In this document: piece by piece, positions 22,511 through 38,100 of the stretch
Position numbering within the stretch: the stretch's first letter is position 1
Layout of the letters: each line of letters begins with the position of its first letter
NCBI GenBank assembly: GCA_963930775.1
Contig: OZ005706.1
Span: 3,214,545-3,278,544, forward strand
Origin: Cliona cf. orientalis
Lineage: Eukaryota; Porifera; Demospongiae; Clionaida; Clionaidae
Direction of reading: 5' to 3'
DNA: 64,000 nt
The notes under the pieces: generated by a model
Told to the model about the DNA's origin: nothing
Database searches by the model: none
The model's input: the letters and a program-made list of their open reading frames with translations, nothing else
Position numbers and translations under genes: made by a program

Positions 22511-23127
22511 GGAACCTCTAGGCATCTGGGAACATCAGCCACCTCGTATATCAAGTACATGCATACCATATGCATGCACAATCATAACAAAAGAATACAC
22601 AGTGCTATTGCTGGCATACACTGTACAGTGCTACTGCAGAAAGAGCTATGAATATCATACTATACTAACTTACTGTCTTTAATGATTTTGTGTACAGAAT
22701 ACTCTAAACAAATCAGCTCAAACTATAACAAAAATTTAATACTAGGTTAGAGTTCACACCCATGATTAATAATTTTGTATAATCAAATGACAGAGGCTAT
22801 ATTTCATCATGAATATGACGTGATCATTAATTTTTAATAATACCCAGCATATGTAATCGGTAGGATGCAGGCCACAAGAATAGTTTATGAATATTCAAAC
22901 ACTATGAATTATCTAAGACTAAGTAAAACATGCATATGAATCATCTAAGTACAACATGCATAATAATATTATATGAATCATTGATTTTTGAGGAATGCAT
23001 GGTAGCTGGCACCATGAATATAGCCCTGCTCAGTTTCCCTGTCTCCTGGACTTTTGAAGTTGGCACTATAGGAAGGCCAGTGTGCACGTAGCTATTACAT
23101 AAAGGAAGAAGCTATAGCATTATAGCA

Positions 23128-26100
23128 ATGAAAGTCTTCCTTTGCTTGGTGTTTTGTTTGTTGACTCTGTCAGTGGATGTGGTGGAGCTGAGAGGGCCTC
23201 AGTTTGTTGGAGATACTCCAGTGGATGGAAGTTGCATTTCAGTGCCCTATGGATCGAAATGGACAATGCAACTTGTAGTACAAAGTGAAACACAGTAAGT
23301 CAGCGGTCTATAGCTAGGTAGCTCTGTTATGGCCAGCCTTGTAATTTGATTGACCAGCACTAAAAGTAACTGTTATAGTCTCAGACTGGTGTATTCAGCA
23401 TCTACCGTAAGCCCTCGTGATCATATAATACATACAGCCATAGTCTAATTTTATTATCACGACACGAAAATTATTATTATACCTATCATTATAATACATT
23501 GTAGATTGGCTGATATCATCACAACATCTCTGCCTGGAGTCCATAAGTCAGCCCTGATTCCAGCAGAGGAATCTGACCAATGGAAAATGGATATAATAGG
23601 GATGCCTACTACATCTGAGGCTGGACCAGCCACAAGTGTCTTCTGCTTCTATGCAATGGATACTGCTGGGTCTGTTGCTGTAGTCTAGCAATGCACCCAT
23701 AAACTAACACCATGATAATGTTAAGCAAGTGGTGTATGTAATCATAATAATATACCCAAATGCTTGTTCAGCTACATGTTTCAGAATCAGCCAGTATTTT
23801 GCTGGGGAAAGATTATGCATCTGAGTTTATGAATGATTATCTTCTAAATTTCAGCTTTCAGTCTAATCATTGCTGTGTCACTCTTATTGATGAGGAATAT
23901 GGTAATACTTATTATGACCATAATATTGCCATAATTATTAGCTACAACTCTTATGCAGTCCGAGGGCCAAACATTATCCAAATTACACCAATTTGGGACT
24001 TCAACAACAGTGAAGAACTTGCCTGGGACATATATGTTGATGAAGAGGTATATTTTTGATCTGCTTATAAGTATGCTTTAAATTAGTGATAATATTATAA
24101 TGAATTATTGTACAGGTCTGCAAGCCTTCTACTTCCAAATACATTTCCATTCAAGACAAACATGGAAAGGTTGTGGACAGGATCAATGTGCTCTCAGATG
24201 ACGTACAAATCTTGGGGAAGAAGCTCACATTTAGCACCAATTTCCACTGGAATAATAGCAAGGATTACGTCATGGTGTTTGAGCAAGGTGTGTACAAATT
24301 TACCTCAGCCTGTGTAATGGTATAGAATCCTATTATAGGTCTTGTCACTGGAAACAATTCGTGTCATATGGAATCTCTGCTTAAGACTGACTTTTTACGT
24401 ACCTATCACTCACAAACAGGTTAGAAAAAAAAGCAGTATTAAGAAATTAATGATCATGTGACATTTTGAGAGGGAACTTACTCAATATAAACTTTAGGTG
24501 TTTCTATTTCAAGAGATGACAAGCAAAGAATCAGACAAAGAAGGAATACACCACCAGGTATCTGGATATGATCTATTATATCTCTACTGATTTAATTTAT
24601 ACCTTGATAATATTATTATTAATATAGGTTTACAAACTATTGTGGACAATTCGGCAAATGAATTTTTTATTGCATTTTATCGTAATTATCAAGTTGCATC
24701 GCTTCAGTTATTCATTAATACACCAGAGTCTTCTCCAGTGTCATTTACAGTGACCGCAACTGAATTCAGTTACACTGGGACAGCTACAAACATGGGCTCT
24801 GTTATTGTCACCGTACCATCAAGTCTTGAGGTACAGTCTTCAAGTGAACGAAACAAAGCTATTCACGTCCAAGCAGCTGGAAACAGCAGAATAACTGTTT
24901 ATGGCTCATCTTTACGAAGATACACATCAGATTCTTTCCTTGCTTTGCCATGTCTGGACCAATCACTAGATGAATATGAGTACTATGCAATGTGTTATTA
25001 TGGACTAGCAAATTCACCATGTGCACTGTTGTTTGTAGCCTGTCAAGACAATACACGCATTACAACGCCATATGGCTCCGTTACCCTCAACCGTCTTCAG
25101 ACATACCTGATTGAGCGAAACGGTGATACCACAGGAGCTAGAATAACATCTACAAAACCTGTATCATTTTTTAGTAGCAACAGGTGTTCATTTGTCCCAT
25201 CAGGTGTATGGGCCTGTGACTATCTCACTGAACAACTTCCACCAACATCTACATGGGGAAGAGATTTTTTGGTTGCATCACTTTTGGGCAGAACGTCACC
25301 AGAGTTGTACCGCATCATTGCTTCCCGTGCTTCAACAACTTTCACTGTAACCTGTGTGGGTAGGAGTACAGTATCATACTCATTGGCAAATGCTGGTAGT
25401 TGGCAAGAAGTGATTCTTCCTGACAACAGCCACTGTAGCATCGAAGCAAGTGCTCCAGTGTTGGTTGCACAGTTTGCATATGGAGGGACTTCAGATGGAG
25501 CCTCTGCAGATCCATTCATGATGATGATACCACCCATTGATCAGTTCAGCAACAGATATGTTTTTAATGTCTTATCAACATTCTCAACAAACTTTATAAC
25601 AGTCTACATATCCCCGCAATACTATCAGCGTGAGAGGATTTACCTTGATGGTGTAAACGTAGTTGGCTGGCAGTGGACAACGGTCAGGTGTTCAGATGGA
25701 ACCATTTGTGGTTACAACGCTGGAAGATCAATGTCTGCTGGCTCTCATGTTCTTTACCATGATGACTTATATGCCAGGATTGGACTTACTGTGTACGGAT
25801 TTTACAGATATGATTCATATGGCTATCCAGGAGGTCTCATATTGGATGCTATCAGTGGTGCGTTGATTTTATCACATTCTGTGATCCACTACTACTAATT
25901 CACTTTTGTAGCCTCTTGCTTTAATGGTGATGCTCGGCTGATCAGCAGAACAGGGTATGACTTTGAAGGGAGAGTTGAGGTGTGTGCAAATGGCGAATGG
26001 GGCACAGTGTGTGATGACAGCTGGAGCAATGCTGATGCTCAGGTGATCTGCAGGCAACTCAACATCACAACAACTGGTACGTAGCTAGCTACAATAACAC

Positions 26101-29100
26101 TATACAGGCAGCATGGGGAAAATATTATCATTCTATGAAACACAAGGTCTTGCTGTCTTTTATGGTGGAACATATGGCCAAGGCATTGGACCTATCAATT
26201 TGGACGATATTGCATGCAGTGGATCTGAGGCATCGTTGTTATCTTGTACCTATGACAGTAACACCGCTGACTGCACCCATGCCCAGGATGCTGGAGTCAG
26301 ATGCCATTCATGTAAGTCATTGTGCTTAGAATGCACATTCTCCATTACATCTCCCCCAGCTAATCCCCATGGCCACCCAATGACAATGTATGATAGCCAG
26401 ACTTCAAATGCATGATTATAGTGAATAATTTATTTATGTCTGCATACCTGACAATGTTGGCATACCAACCTCATGCATACACCATTCATGAATATTCCAG
26501 TGCCAACCATCGTAGGATATGGAGCACTGTATTCAGGCACAGTAAACTATGATGATTTCACCTATTATCTGATCTCTTCCTGGTCCAATAGTGGAGTGAC
26601 ACTGAGCTTGTTTCTAACCAGTGGTTCAGTGATCCTATTTGCATCTGACACAACCCAATCTCCGAGCACACTTGGGGGCTATGTTTGGAGGCTGCAGTCA
26701 TCTGGCTATTCTGAGATATTCCTCAATCCAGCCACTCTGGGTAGACAAGCTGGAGACTATGTTGCATTTACTTTGCAGGGCAACTCACGCCCAACCAGCA
26801 GCTTTGTAATCCAGGCAGATAGTGGCAACACACTCACAACAGGTACCAGGAACTCTCTATACCCATTTAAGAGACTCTCATCATTATATAATAATTACAG
26901 CACTTAGCCTTGGTATTGTAACATCCTCAAGCTTAGCAAGCGGTCAATGGGTGTACTATAGCTTTCCATATTCATCTGTGGGAATAACTGTCACTCTAAC
27001 AGTAACATCTGGAACTGTTAACTGCTATGCATCACTTATCAACCGACGTCCACATGCATCCAACTACACATGGACTCTCCGAACAAGTAGTACTAATGAT
27101 CTCTTCCTTGATCCTGAAACAGTCTCCTCAATTCCACGAGCTCGAGTATTCGTCAGTTTTCAAGGACTCAGTTCATCAAATACATTCAGTTTTACTTCTA
27201 TTGCTTCCTTTCCCTCAATCGGTGAATAAATATTATAACTTTGTTATTGCTATGATTTTCATCACAATTATCACATGCAGAATTAACCATTGGAACTTTT
27301 GTACGAAACACCTTGGAACAGGGAAGGTCTGTAATCTACTTTGTACCATTCCCTTCCAGTGGACTCACCATTCGAGTAGAAGCCATCACTGGAACCATAA
27401 GATGCTATGCGTCTGACACAAACCAGAGACCTAATGCAATGGATAATGTTTGGAATCTGGTAATCTCTGAGTATAATGATGCCTTCCTCGATCCCTCCAG
27501 CCTGGGACGGACTCCTGGAACTACACTTTACATCACACTTGAAGGAGCGGACACAAACAATGAGTTCACCTTGAACACGACCTATGGAGATACTTCCATA
27601 ACAGGTTAGTAAATTATCATGCTCTATAATGTGTTTATTGTAATTATACCATCCTTAGGTTTAACTTTGGGAAATGCTGTCTCACTAAGTATTGCAAGGG
27701 GAGTAGTAAAGTACTATGTCGTACCATTCACATCTGGAGGGATCACTCTCCGACTGGATATCTCTGTTGGATACATCACCTGCTATGCCTCAGACACATT
27801 CAGGAACCCTGGTCCTGGCAACTATGTGTGGCTGATCAACACTAGTGGCTATGCTGATGGATTCATTGACCCAGCCTCACAGTTTGGGAGATCAGGAACA
27901 CGCTATATCTACATAGCTCTGGTTGGAGTCAATTCTCTTAACACATACCAGTTAAATACAACTAGTGGAAATTTTTCTTCACAAGGTAAGGCATCTATAC
28001 CCAATTTGAATAGCCAAGAGGAACGCTTACCACCATAATGATATTTATAGAGGTGGCTATTGGAAATCCTGTATCAGATTCCATTGGCAGTGGTCAGTTC
28101 AGGTTCTACATCTTCCCATTCCTGAGTGGAGGAGTCACCATTCGAGTTGAGGTGTTTCGTGGTGGGGTCTGGTGCTATGCCTCAGACACCAACCGCAACC
28201 CCAGCAGTAGAGACTACACCTGGAGGCTATTCATCTCTGAGTATGATGATTCCTTCATAGACCCATCATCCCTGGGTGGAACGGCTGGGAGTCTTCTCTT
28301 CGTTGCTATTGAAGGAGCTCAAGCGACTAACAGCTTCACACTGAATACAACAATAGGAGATACTTCTATAGCTGGTAAATTACTCTTCAACAGATTTCTT
28401 ACTCCATTATCATTATAAATCATTCATTTATCACAGATGTTGGACTTGATGTTGGTATCACAGCAACCATAGCGAGTGGATTGACCAAGTACTATGCCAT
28501 ACCATTCACCTCTGGAGGGATTACTCTCCGACTGGATATCTCTATTGGATACATCGCCTGCTATGCCTCAGACACATTCAGAAACCCTGGTCCTGGCAAC
28601 TACGTGTGGCTGATCAACACTAGTGGCTATGCTGATGGATTCATTGACCCAGCCTCACAATTTGGGAGATCTGGAACACGATATATCTATGTTGCCTTCC
28701 TTGGAGTCAGTGCACTCAATACCTACCTGCTCAATTCAACAAGTGGAAACTTCTCATCACAAGGTACAGTACGAGCTTTGCTTTATGAGATTACTTTATG
28801 AAAATTAATGTCTAACTCATTTGAATTTCAGAGGTATCAATTGGTGATCCAGTTTATGATTCCATTGGTGGAGGTAGTTATAGGTTCTATATCTTCCCAT
28901 TCCTGAGCGGAGGAGTCACTATTAGAGTTGAAACATTTCGTGGTGGGGTCTGGTGCTACGCCTCAGACACCAACCGCAATCCTAATAGCGGAAACTACAT
29001 CTGGAGACTCTTCATCTCTGAATACAATGACTCCTTCATAGATCCAACATCCCTGGGAAGGACACCTGGGGCTTATCTCTTTATTGCCATTGAAGGAACT

Positions 29101-32100
29101 GGTTCAATAAATGACTTTTTGGTGAATTCAACGATGGATGATACTTCTATTGCAAGTAAGACTTCTGGTTTGGGTTTGGAGTGCTATTTAATGATGTACG
29201 TAGCTACCTTTGAGGTCTTGTTTTGTAATTGTTACTGATATGAGTTGGCATGCAGTCTCTTGCAAGGGATTATGGTAGAATGCTTGTGTTAACTGTGATG
29301 TTTGATACAGATTATGGACTTGATGTTGGTATCATGGCAACTATTGCCAGTGGAGTGACCAAGTACTATGCCGTACCATTCACCTCTGGAGGGATTACTG
29401 TCCGACTGGATATCTCTGTTGGATACATCACCTGCTATGCCTCGGACACATTCAGGAACCCTGGTCCTGGCAACTATGTGTGGCTGATCAACACTAGTGG
29501 CTATGCTGACGGATTCATTGACCCAGCCTCACAATTTGGGAGATCAGGAACACGCTATATCTACATAGCTCTGATTGGAGTTAATGCACTCAACACCTAC
29601 CTGCTCAATTCAACGAGCGGAAACTTCTCTTCACAAGGTATTCTCATATTCATTAGCATCAGAGTCTGACTTTTTAATGGTGCATTCCATTCAGAGGTGG
29701 CAATTGGAAATCAGTTATCTGATTCCATTGGCAGTGGTCAGTTCAGGTTCTACATCTTCCCATTCCTGGGGGGAGGAGTCACTATTCGAGTTGAGGTGTT
29801 TCGTGGTGGGGTCTGGTGCTATGCCTCAGACACCAATCGCAACCCCAGCAGTAGAGACTACACCTGGAGGCTGTTCATCTCTGAGTATGACGATAGCTAC
29901 ATAGACCCTAGATCACTGGGTAGAGTGGCTGGGGCTTTCCTATTTATTGCAATCGAAGGAATGGATACCAATAATGACTTCACACTGAATTCAACAACAG
30001 GAGATACATCCATTGCAAGTAAGTACATAGGAATCAGATTAAGCATTTATATGTATGCGTCTTAATTACTCCCACAGATATTGCAGTCGATGTTGGTATC
30101 ACAGCAACTATTGCCAGTGGAGTGACCAAGTACTATGCTGTACCATTCACCTCTGGAGGGATTACTCTCCGACTGGATGTCTCTGTTGGATACATCACCT
30201 GCTATGCCTCAGATACATTCAGGAACCCTGGTCCTGGCAACTATGTGTGGCTGATCAACACTAGTGGCTATGCTGATGGATTCATTGACCCAGCCTCACA
30301 ATTTGGGAGATCAGGAACACGCTATATCTACATAGCTCTGGTTGGAGTTAATGCACTCAATACCTACCTGCTCAATTCAACGAGCGGAAACTTCTCTTCA
30401 CAAGGTAAACACTAATATTTGCTTGTAATTTTGCTCAGCGACAGCTTCCATTTGGTTTCAGAGGTGGCTATTGGAGATCCAGTATATGATTCCATTGGCA
30501 GTGGTCAGTTCAGGTTCTACATCTTCCCATTCCTGAGTGGAGGAGTCACCATTAGAGTTGAGGTGTTTCGTGGTGGGGTCTGGTGCTATGCCTCAGACAC
30601 CAACCGCAACCCCAGCAGTAGAGACTACACCTGGAGGCTCTTCATCTCTGGATACAATGACTCCTACATAGACCCTATCACCCTGGGAAGGACACCCGGA
30701 GACTTTTTGTTCATTGCTATTGAAGGGATAGATACAACAAACAATTTCTCCGTAAACTCTACTGTGGGTGACACATCTATTACTGGTAAGTAGTTGTGTA
30801 GACATGGAATTCTTTTATATTGAAATCACTATCTACAGATTTAAGCATTGGAACTGTGTTTGGCAACACAATATCTAATGGTATCATCAAGTTTTATTCT
30901 TTGCCCTTCCCTGCCGATGGATTAACATTAAACTTAACAGTTTCATCAGGCTATGTCTACTGTTATGCCTCTGATCGCTTTCGAAATCCAAACCAGTACA
31001 TGTACGACTGGTATATTGATGTGAGAAACTACTGGGAGTTTTATTTTGATCCAAGGGCGCTTTCAAGATCAGCAGGCAACTTTCTCTATGTGTCTTTCTT
31101 TGGGGTTAATGCTGCAAACATCTACCTAGCAGAGTCAGCTCAGGGGAATACTCTAACAGTTGGTGAGTCTGCATTCAGTACATAGCAAACCACTCCTACA
31201 TGTCTTGCAAATATTCATCACTGGTTATTAATATCATTTCAGAACCTCAGCCACCCTTTGATCTTCAGGCAAACAATATCCTGCCAACAGCTGCCACTAT
31301 TACCTGGAGCACTGCTCCACCAAACAGAGTCACACCATGGGGAGTTGTCATCAACTATGAGCTCATTTTGACAGAGTATGCATTTGGACTACGTGCACTG
31401 ACTGTAAATACTACTGTGGAATCATTCACATTCATTGACATTGAGGAATTCAATAACTATTCGGTGATAATAGCAGCTGAGAACCAGGTTGGACTAGGTG
31501 ACTTCAGCATTGTATTGAACTTTTCTACCCCACAAGCAGGTACAGAATTTGATCACAAATAATTCTAGTAAAAATTCTATGCACTTTTGTTTCAACCTTA
31601 ATTTTCAGCACCAACTGGTCCTCCTCAGAGCCCCAGTGGAACACGAGTAACAACAACCCTCGTTACTCTGAGCTGGTCACCTCCAGAACCCATTCACATC
31701 AATGGAATCATTGACCACTATGTGATTAGAGTGAGGGAGGTTTATACTGGAAGAGTATTCAGTCTGCTGTCACGGGATGAAGACATTGTTATAGGACCAC
31801 TTCATCCATTCTATGTGTACTCATGTCGGATTGCTGCTTACACTGTAGGCTTAGGCCCATTCAGTCCTGCTTTCTCAGTTCAAGCAGGAGAACAAGGTTA
31901 GTTCAGTATTCTCATATTTACCATTACTGTTCATTTTATGTATTCATACAGAACCGACTGCACCACCTCTAGATGTGTCATATGGAGGTCGAACCAATGT
32001 CTCCATTACTCTAATATGGAATCCTCCACCCTTTGAACATCAGAATGGACAGATACGAAGCTATTCTATCATACTCACTTACCCACTTTCAGGGACTCAA

Positions 32101-35100
32101 AGGTTGCTAATCACAAACTCGAGCTATACTAATTTCACGATTGGAGGACTTCAGCCATACTCCAGTTATTTATTCAGCATTGCTGCTGAGACCATTTCCC
32201 TTGGGCCATATTCAGACACCATCAATGTCAGTACAGTGGAAGGAAGTAAGTTATAATCATGGAGTCATGCTTATCTTTACTTGAGCATTACTTCTGATTG
32301 CAGTTCCAACAACCGCACCAGATAATGTCACAATCTCAGCAATCAATGCAACAACGATCTACCTCTCATGGGAGGGTGTCATTACTAGAGTAGGCATTCT
32401 TAGAGACTATATCATTCGAGTCCTTGAAGTGGACACTGGACTGCTCATGGACTATCGATCAAGCTTCACATCAATTGCTATATCTGTCCATCCAGACTAT
32501 GTGTACAGGTGTTCTGTTTCTGCATTCACAGTTGCTTCTGGTCCCTTTTCTCAGGCTGTCACCATAAAGACACCACAAGCAGGTACATAACTTAGTATAG
32601 CTATAATATTGAACGTCCAGTAAACTATTGAATAATTTTATCTAGCTCCAAGTGGCACTCCACAAAATGTGAGTGTATTGGCTACCTCCTCTCGTACTGC
32701 CTTCTTGACTTGGGTTCCACCGGATGTCCCATTGAGAAATGGAGAAATCATTTCCTATACTATCAATGTTTCCGTTGTTGAGAGTGAAGAGATGCTTCAG
32801 TTCACCTCAGACTCCACAGAGCTGGAGTTATCTGAATTACGGCCCTACCACACCTACATGTACATAATTGCAGCCTCAACTGTGGCTGGGGAGGGACCAT
32901 TCAGTACAGTTGCTACCATCAGGATGCCTGAAGATTGTAAGCATAATTCCAGACACTGATCAGCAATCTGATCAGGAGCTGTAGTTAATATTATTGTTGA
33001 TTGTGCATGCTACTTTCTTTGTAGTGCCAACTTCACCAACTTCGGTTCAAGCTGAGACAATTTCTGGGCAACCAAACCAGCTTCTTGTGACCTGGCAACC
33101 CCCTGCTGTTCCGAATGGATTGATCACTAGCTATAAGACATTCTGCTTCAGGTCAGAGAAAGGACCAACTGATATTTCTGATGATAGTGGCTCTGGTACT
33201 GAAACTGTTATGATGAATATCACATTCGAAGACAGTATCAGCAATGTCACAGTACTGGGCAGTGAGTTGTCAGCTGTTGTGGGTGGTCTGGATCCATACA
33301 TACGCTATGACTGCATTGTGATTGCCTCCACACTGATTGGAGACGGTCCACCAAGCTACTTTGTGTCTGGAGTGACAGACCAGTCAAGTAAGCTACTCAA
33401 CTGAAGTGATACAAATATAGCATTATTATACTGTGTACCGTAAATTGCGAATATTTCAATGTTAAAATATTTTCGGACAGCCTGGCTTGTGCGAAAATTA
33501 AATGCACGAAAATACATGCGCAATATTAACGATAATGAGGTACAGGGTCGTTTGTCCGAAAATTATTTAACGCGAAATTTTATCGCATGAAATATTTTAG
33601 ACACGAAATATTCGCGATTTACGGTATATTATATATTATATAATAACTCCTCAGCACCTGGAAGCCCTCCATTGAATTTTGCTCCTGATGTGATTGAGTC
33701 CTTCTCCATCTTATTCTCGTGGTCACCACCAGCTGTTCCCAATGGGCAAATTATTTCATACACTATCACATACAATCTAACTGGACTGCTAATATCAGCC
33801 ATTGTTTCAAATGGTACTCAGTATCTTATTGATGGATTGGAAGCATACACATTTTATCAGTTTACTCTAACTGCCTCTACTGTTGTTGGAGATGGACCTA
33901 CTACTATGCCTCTTGTGCTCAGAACAGACATAGCAAGTAATTCCACGTAACTAGCTTCCCTAGGATGTATGTCTCCATAATTCACGCACACGTTTTATTT
34001 TCCAACAGTTCCAACTGCTCCACCACGGAATTTCTCGGCTCTTGTAACTGGAACTACATCTGTTGAGTTTAGCTGGCAGCCTCCACTTATTGATGATCAC
34101 AATGGTCTCCTCTCGTACTACCAACTGAGAATTACCGATGAGAGTTTTAATCTGACGGACCTGACCATCAACACTACAAACACCAGCTACAGTATCATCA
34201 CACTGGAGGAGTACGTCCGCTACTCCTGTCAGGTAGCTGCAGCTACTGATATTGGACTTGGACCTTTCAGTAGCCCCATGGAAATAACTACACTGCAAGA
34301 TAGTGAGTCCTCACTTCAATTTTTATTCATATAGTTGTATGTTATATAATTATAATCTGATACTGCATGAGGACATAAAATAGCTTGCTAACCATCCCTT
34401 CACTCATTCTTACAATGTTGTGGTCTATCATGCCATGCACTAGTTTTCCATACATCATTTAACAGTTCAGTACATGACTATTAGCCACCACTTGCATACT
34501 TTTTTTTGGAATCAGCCCCTGCATTAAATTTTATTGGTGTATAATACAGTTCCATCAGCATCACCTCAGTCACTGACTGGGTTGGTTGAGAGTTCAACAC
34601 TGATCCTGGTCTCCTGGGAGGCTCCACCCCCCTACGACAGGAATGGAGAAATAATTTACTACCTCATTCACATGAGGGAGCTGGAGACTGGAAGATTCTG
34701 GACACTCCCTGTGTTCAAGAACAAAATTAGTGCTTACATTGGCTCCCTTCATCCATACTACCACTACGAGTGCAAAGTAGCAGCATATACTACTGGACTG
34801 GGACCGTACTCAGACAGTATTAGTTTACTCACAGACGAAGAAGGTATCATAACTGATAATATTAATTATTATTATAGTGATCATTATCATATTTTCTTGC
34901 CAGCTCCTTCTAGTCCACCTATGGCAGTGCTCCCTCAGATGGTAACAGCTACTTCGCTAACACTCACATGGCAGCCACCATCATTTGAAAGCAGGAATGG
35001 AGTTATACAACAGTACATCATCCAGATTGAAGAAGTTGACTCAGGCAGAATGCTGACTGCAACATCCAATACAACAGAAGTTAGCGTGGATAACCTGCAT

Positions 35101-38100
35101 CCATTTTACTCATACAGCTGTCGTATTGCTGCTGAGACTGTTCAAGTTGGACCCTACACCACTCCAATTACAATTCAACTAGATGAAGATGGTAAGAATA
35201 TTTGATGATGTTGTCACATTGCTATAGAACTTTTTATGTTCTGTATAATTTAATAATAGTCCCAACTTTTCCACCAACTGTGGATTCGTATTATGCTGTG
35301 GATTCATCATCACTGTACCTCTCCTGGAGTGCTCCTCCGGTAGACCAGCAGAATGGCATCATACGCTACTACAACATCACTCTCATGGAACTGGAAACAG
35401 GCTCCATTTTCAGCTATACTTCAACAAATACTAATTTTACAATCACTCTGCTGCATCCAAACTATCAGTACCAGTTTGAAATCTCAGCTACCACCATTGC
35501 TACTGGACCGAGCTCTGTGCCTATCATTTTGCAAATGCCAGAAGATGGTAGGAAATTTAATTTGGTAATTTGAATTGTATTCATTATATGTGTTTTGCAT
35601 TGCAGTTCCTAGTTCTCCACCAGATGAGATAAGCATTGATGCAATCTACTTCGATTCAATCTACTTATCATGGAGGGCTCCTCTTAGAGAGTACCACAAT
35701 GGAGAGCTCATTGGATACAATGTGACATTTACTGCAGCTAATTCAGAAGAAGTGTTTAATTTGCTTTCAGCATCTAATGGCACATCTATTGGTTCACTCA
35801 AGCCTTTCACTAACTACATTATCAACATAGCAGCCGTCACTAGTGTTGGAGTTGGACCATACAGTGCTGCAGTCACTGTTATGACTGCCGAATCAGGTAT
35901 AATAATATTATTATTGAAGTATGCATACATGTATTATGTTTAGAATCTCATGATTACTATAATTTTCTGTACATGTGTTATAGCTCCAAGTAATCCACCC
36001 GAGCAGCTTAATGTCACTGCTGTTAGTTCATCTTCCCTCTCCCTCACCTGGTTCCCTCCACCTATCAACACCAGAAATGGAATCATCAGAGAATACAGGA
36101 TCAACATCACCGAGCTGGATACTGGAAGAGAACTAGTACTCTATTCCATCACCACATCCCTCATAGCCACTTCTCTGCATCCATATTATGCCTATATTTG
36201 CCGTGTCAGTGCATTCACGATTGGATATGGTCCATATTCTGATGGCATCCAGATCACCACTCCAGAGGATGGTGAGGGGAAAATTATGTAATTGCATGTC
36301 CATAGTATTGCTTTTTATACTTATAATATATAACACAGTACCCAGCGGATTTCCTCAAGATGTATCTGTTGACAGCGCAACATCGCAGAGTGTAGACATT
36401 TCATGGAGTCCTCCTTTGTTAGAAGAAAGGAATGGAATTATCACTAGCTACACTGTCACTGTTTCCAGGCAGGGCTCTGATTCCCCTATTCAGATAGCCT
36501 CTCCAACCACCAGCATCTCTGTGAGTATGTTGAATCCATTCACCTCCTACACAGTAACTGTTGCTGCTTTGACAAGCATTGGTGTGGGACCACCAAGCAC
36601 TCTGCTTACTTTCAGAACAGCTGAAGATGGTAAGGGTGCCTGCATGTGTATAAGTAAAGTCATAAACAAGCTAGGAATACCTGGAGATGGGGCTATGTAT
36701 TAGCATGACTCTATGTTTATAATATAAAATTTGAAACAGCTCCAGCTGGTGCTCCTTTGAATCCCTCTGCTGCTATTATTGATTCTCGGACCTTGTCATT
36801 TATGTGGGAAGAGCCCCTGGAGGAGCTTCGAAATGGCATCGTTCGGCAGTACCATATCAATATTACAGAAGTAGATACTGGACAGCAATTTCAGATTGTA
36901 TCATCCACCACCTCTACATCTGTTTCATCACTGCATCCCCACTACACGTACCGGTGGGCTGTCTCAGCATTCACTATTGGAGGAGGCCCTTTCAGTCAAT
37001 CCCAAATCACTACAACACCTGAAGATGGTAGGGTAAAATTAGTTTCCTTGCAGATGATTATACTTGATGTCTACCATGTGTTGTGCAGTCCCAACTGGAG
37101 CCCCACAGATGCTTATAATTACTGGGACTGGAGTTACTAATGTATCTCTCATGTGGCAGCAGCCATTGCTCACGGAAAGAAATGGTATCATCCTGGGATT
37201 TGTGGTTCGACTATTACGTGTTACAAGCAGAGATACAATAGAGCTAACAACAACCTATACCAACATCACCGTGGCCCCTCTAACACCATACACACTGTAT
37301 GAGTGTGTTGTTGCTGCCTATACAAGTGTTGGCACTGGGCCATTCAGCAGTATAATCTTCGCAAGGACAGAGCCAACCAGTAAATCATGTTGATACTATC
37401 ATAAGGTCGTGTAGAATTTCTGATTCTCTTACTACAGATCCAAGTGGGACACCCTCAAATACTAGTGGAGTGGCTCTCAACTCCACACACATCTTCATTG
37501 ACTGGGACCCCCCACCTGAAGATCAGCACCATGGAGAACTACAGGAGTACAGGATCACTGTTAATGAGATTGAAACGTCCACTCCGCTTGTGGTTTCTTC
37601 CGACCCTGATGTGACTGAGGCTATAATTGGTCCCCTTCATCCATACTACACCTACGACTGTACTATCCTAGCTGTGACAGTTGGTGAGGGACCACCCAGC
37701 ACTGTCATCACCGTCAGAACTGAGGAGGATGGTAGGAAACTATGATAAATTTTCAAGTTATGTATTGATTTTGTGTATGTTTGTTGATGTTACTTCCAGT
37801 TCCATCTGGGCCTCCGACTAATTTTACCCTGACTCCACTGAGTTCAACATCAGTCCAGCTCTCATGGGACCTGCCTCTCCCTGAATACAGAAACGGCATT
37901 GTCAGACAGTACATTGTACACGTGGAGCTTCCTGTTGGAGAAATTCTCTCTTATACAACTAGCAGCAATAGCTACGCTATTTCTGGTCTTAGGCCATACA
38001 CTACCTACTTTTTCAGTGTGGCTGCAATAACTATTGGAGAGGGACCTGCTACTGAACGAATCGTTGCCCAAACTGTCACTGATGGTACGAGTATACACTG

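Larger units (their letters stand above)
21941..23127. other. Intergenic region with palindromic repeat cluster
   Basis: Apart from the repeat cluster at 22258-22510 the stretch is AT-rich and without recognisable genes. It ends at the start codon of the giant receptor-like gene, whose promoter must lie in the last few hundred bases. No clear TATA box is visible. Confidence 0.6.

Noticed and set aside
33436..33626. A missing or cryptic FN3 exon in the longer intron.
   Set aside because: The extra length is a TACCGTAAAT-ended MITE and no FN3-like frame is present.
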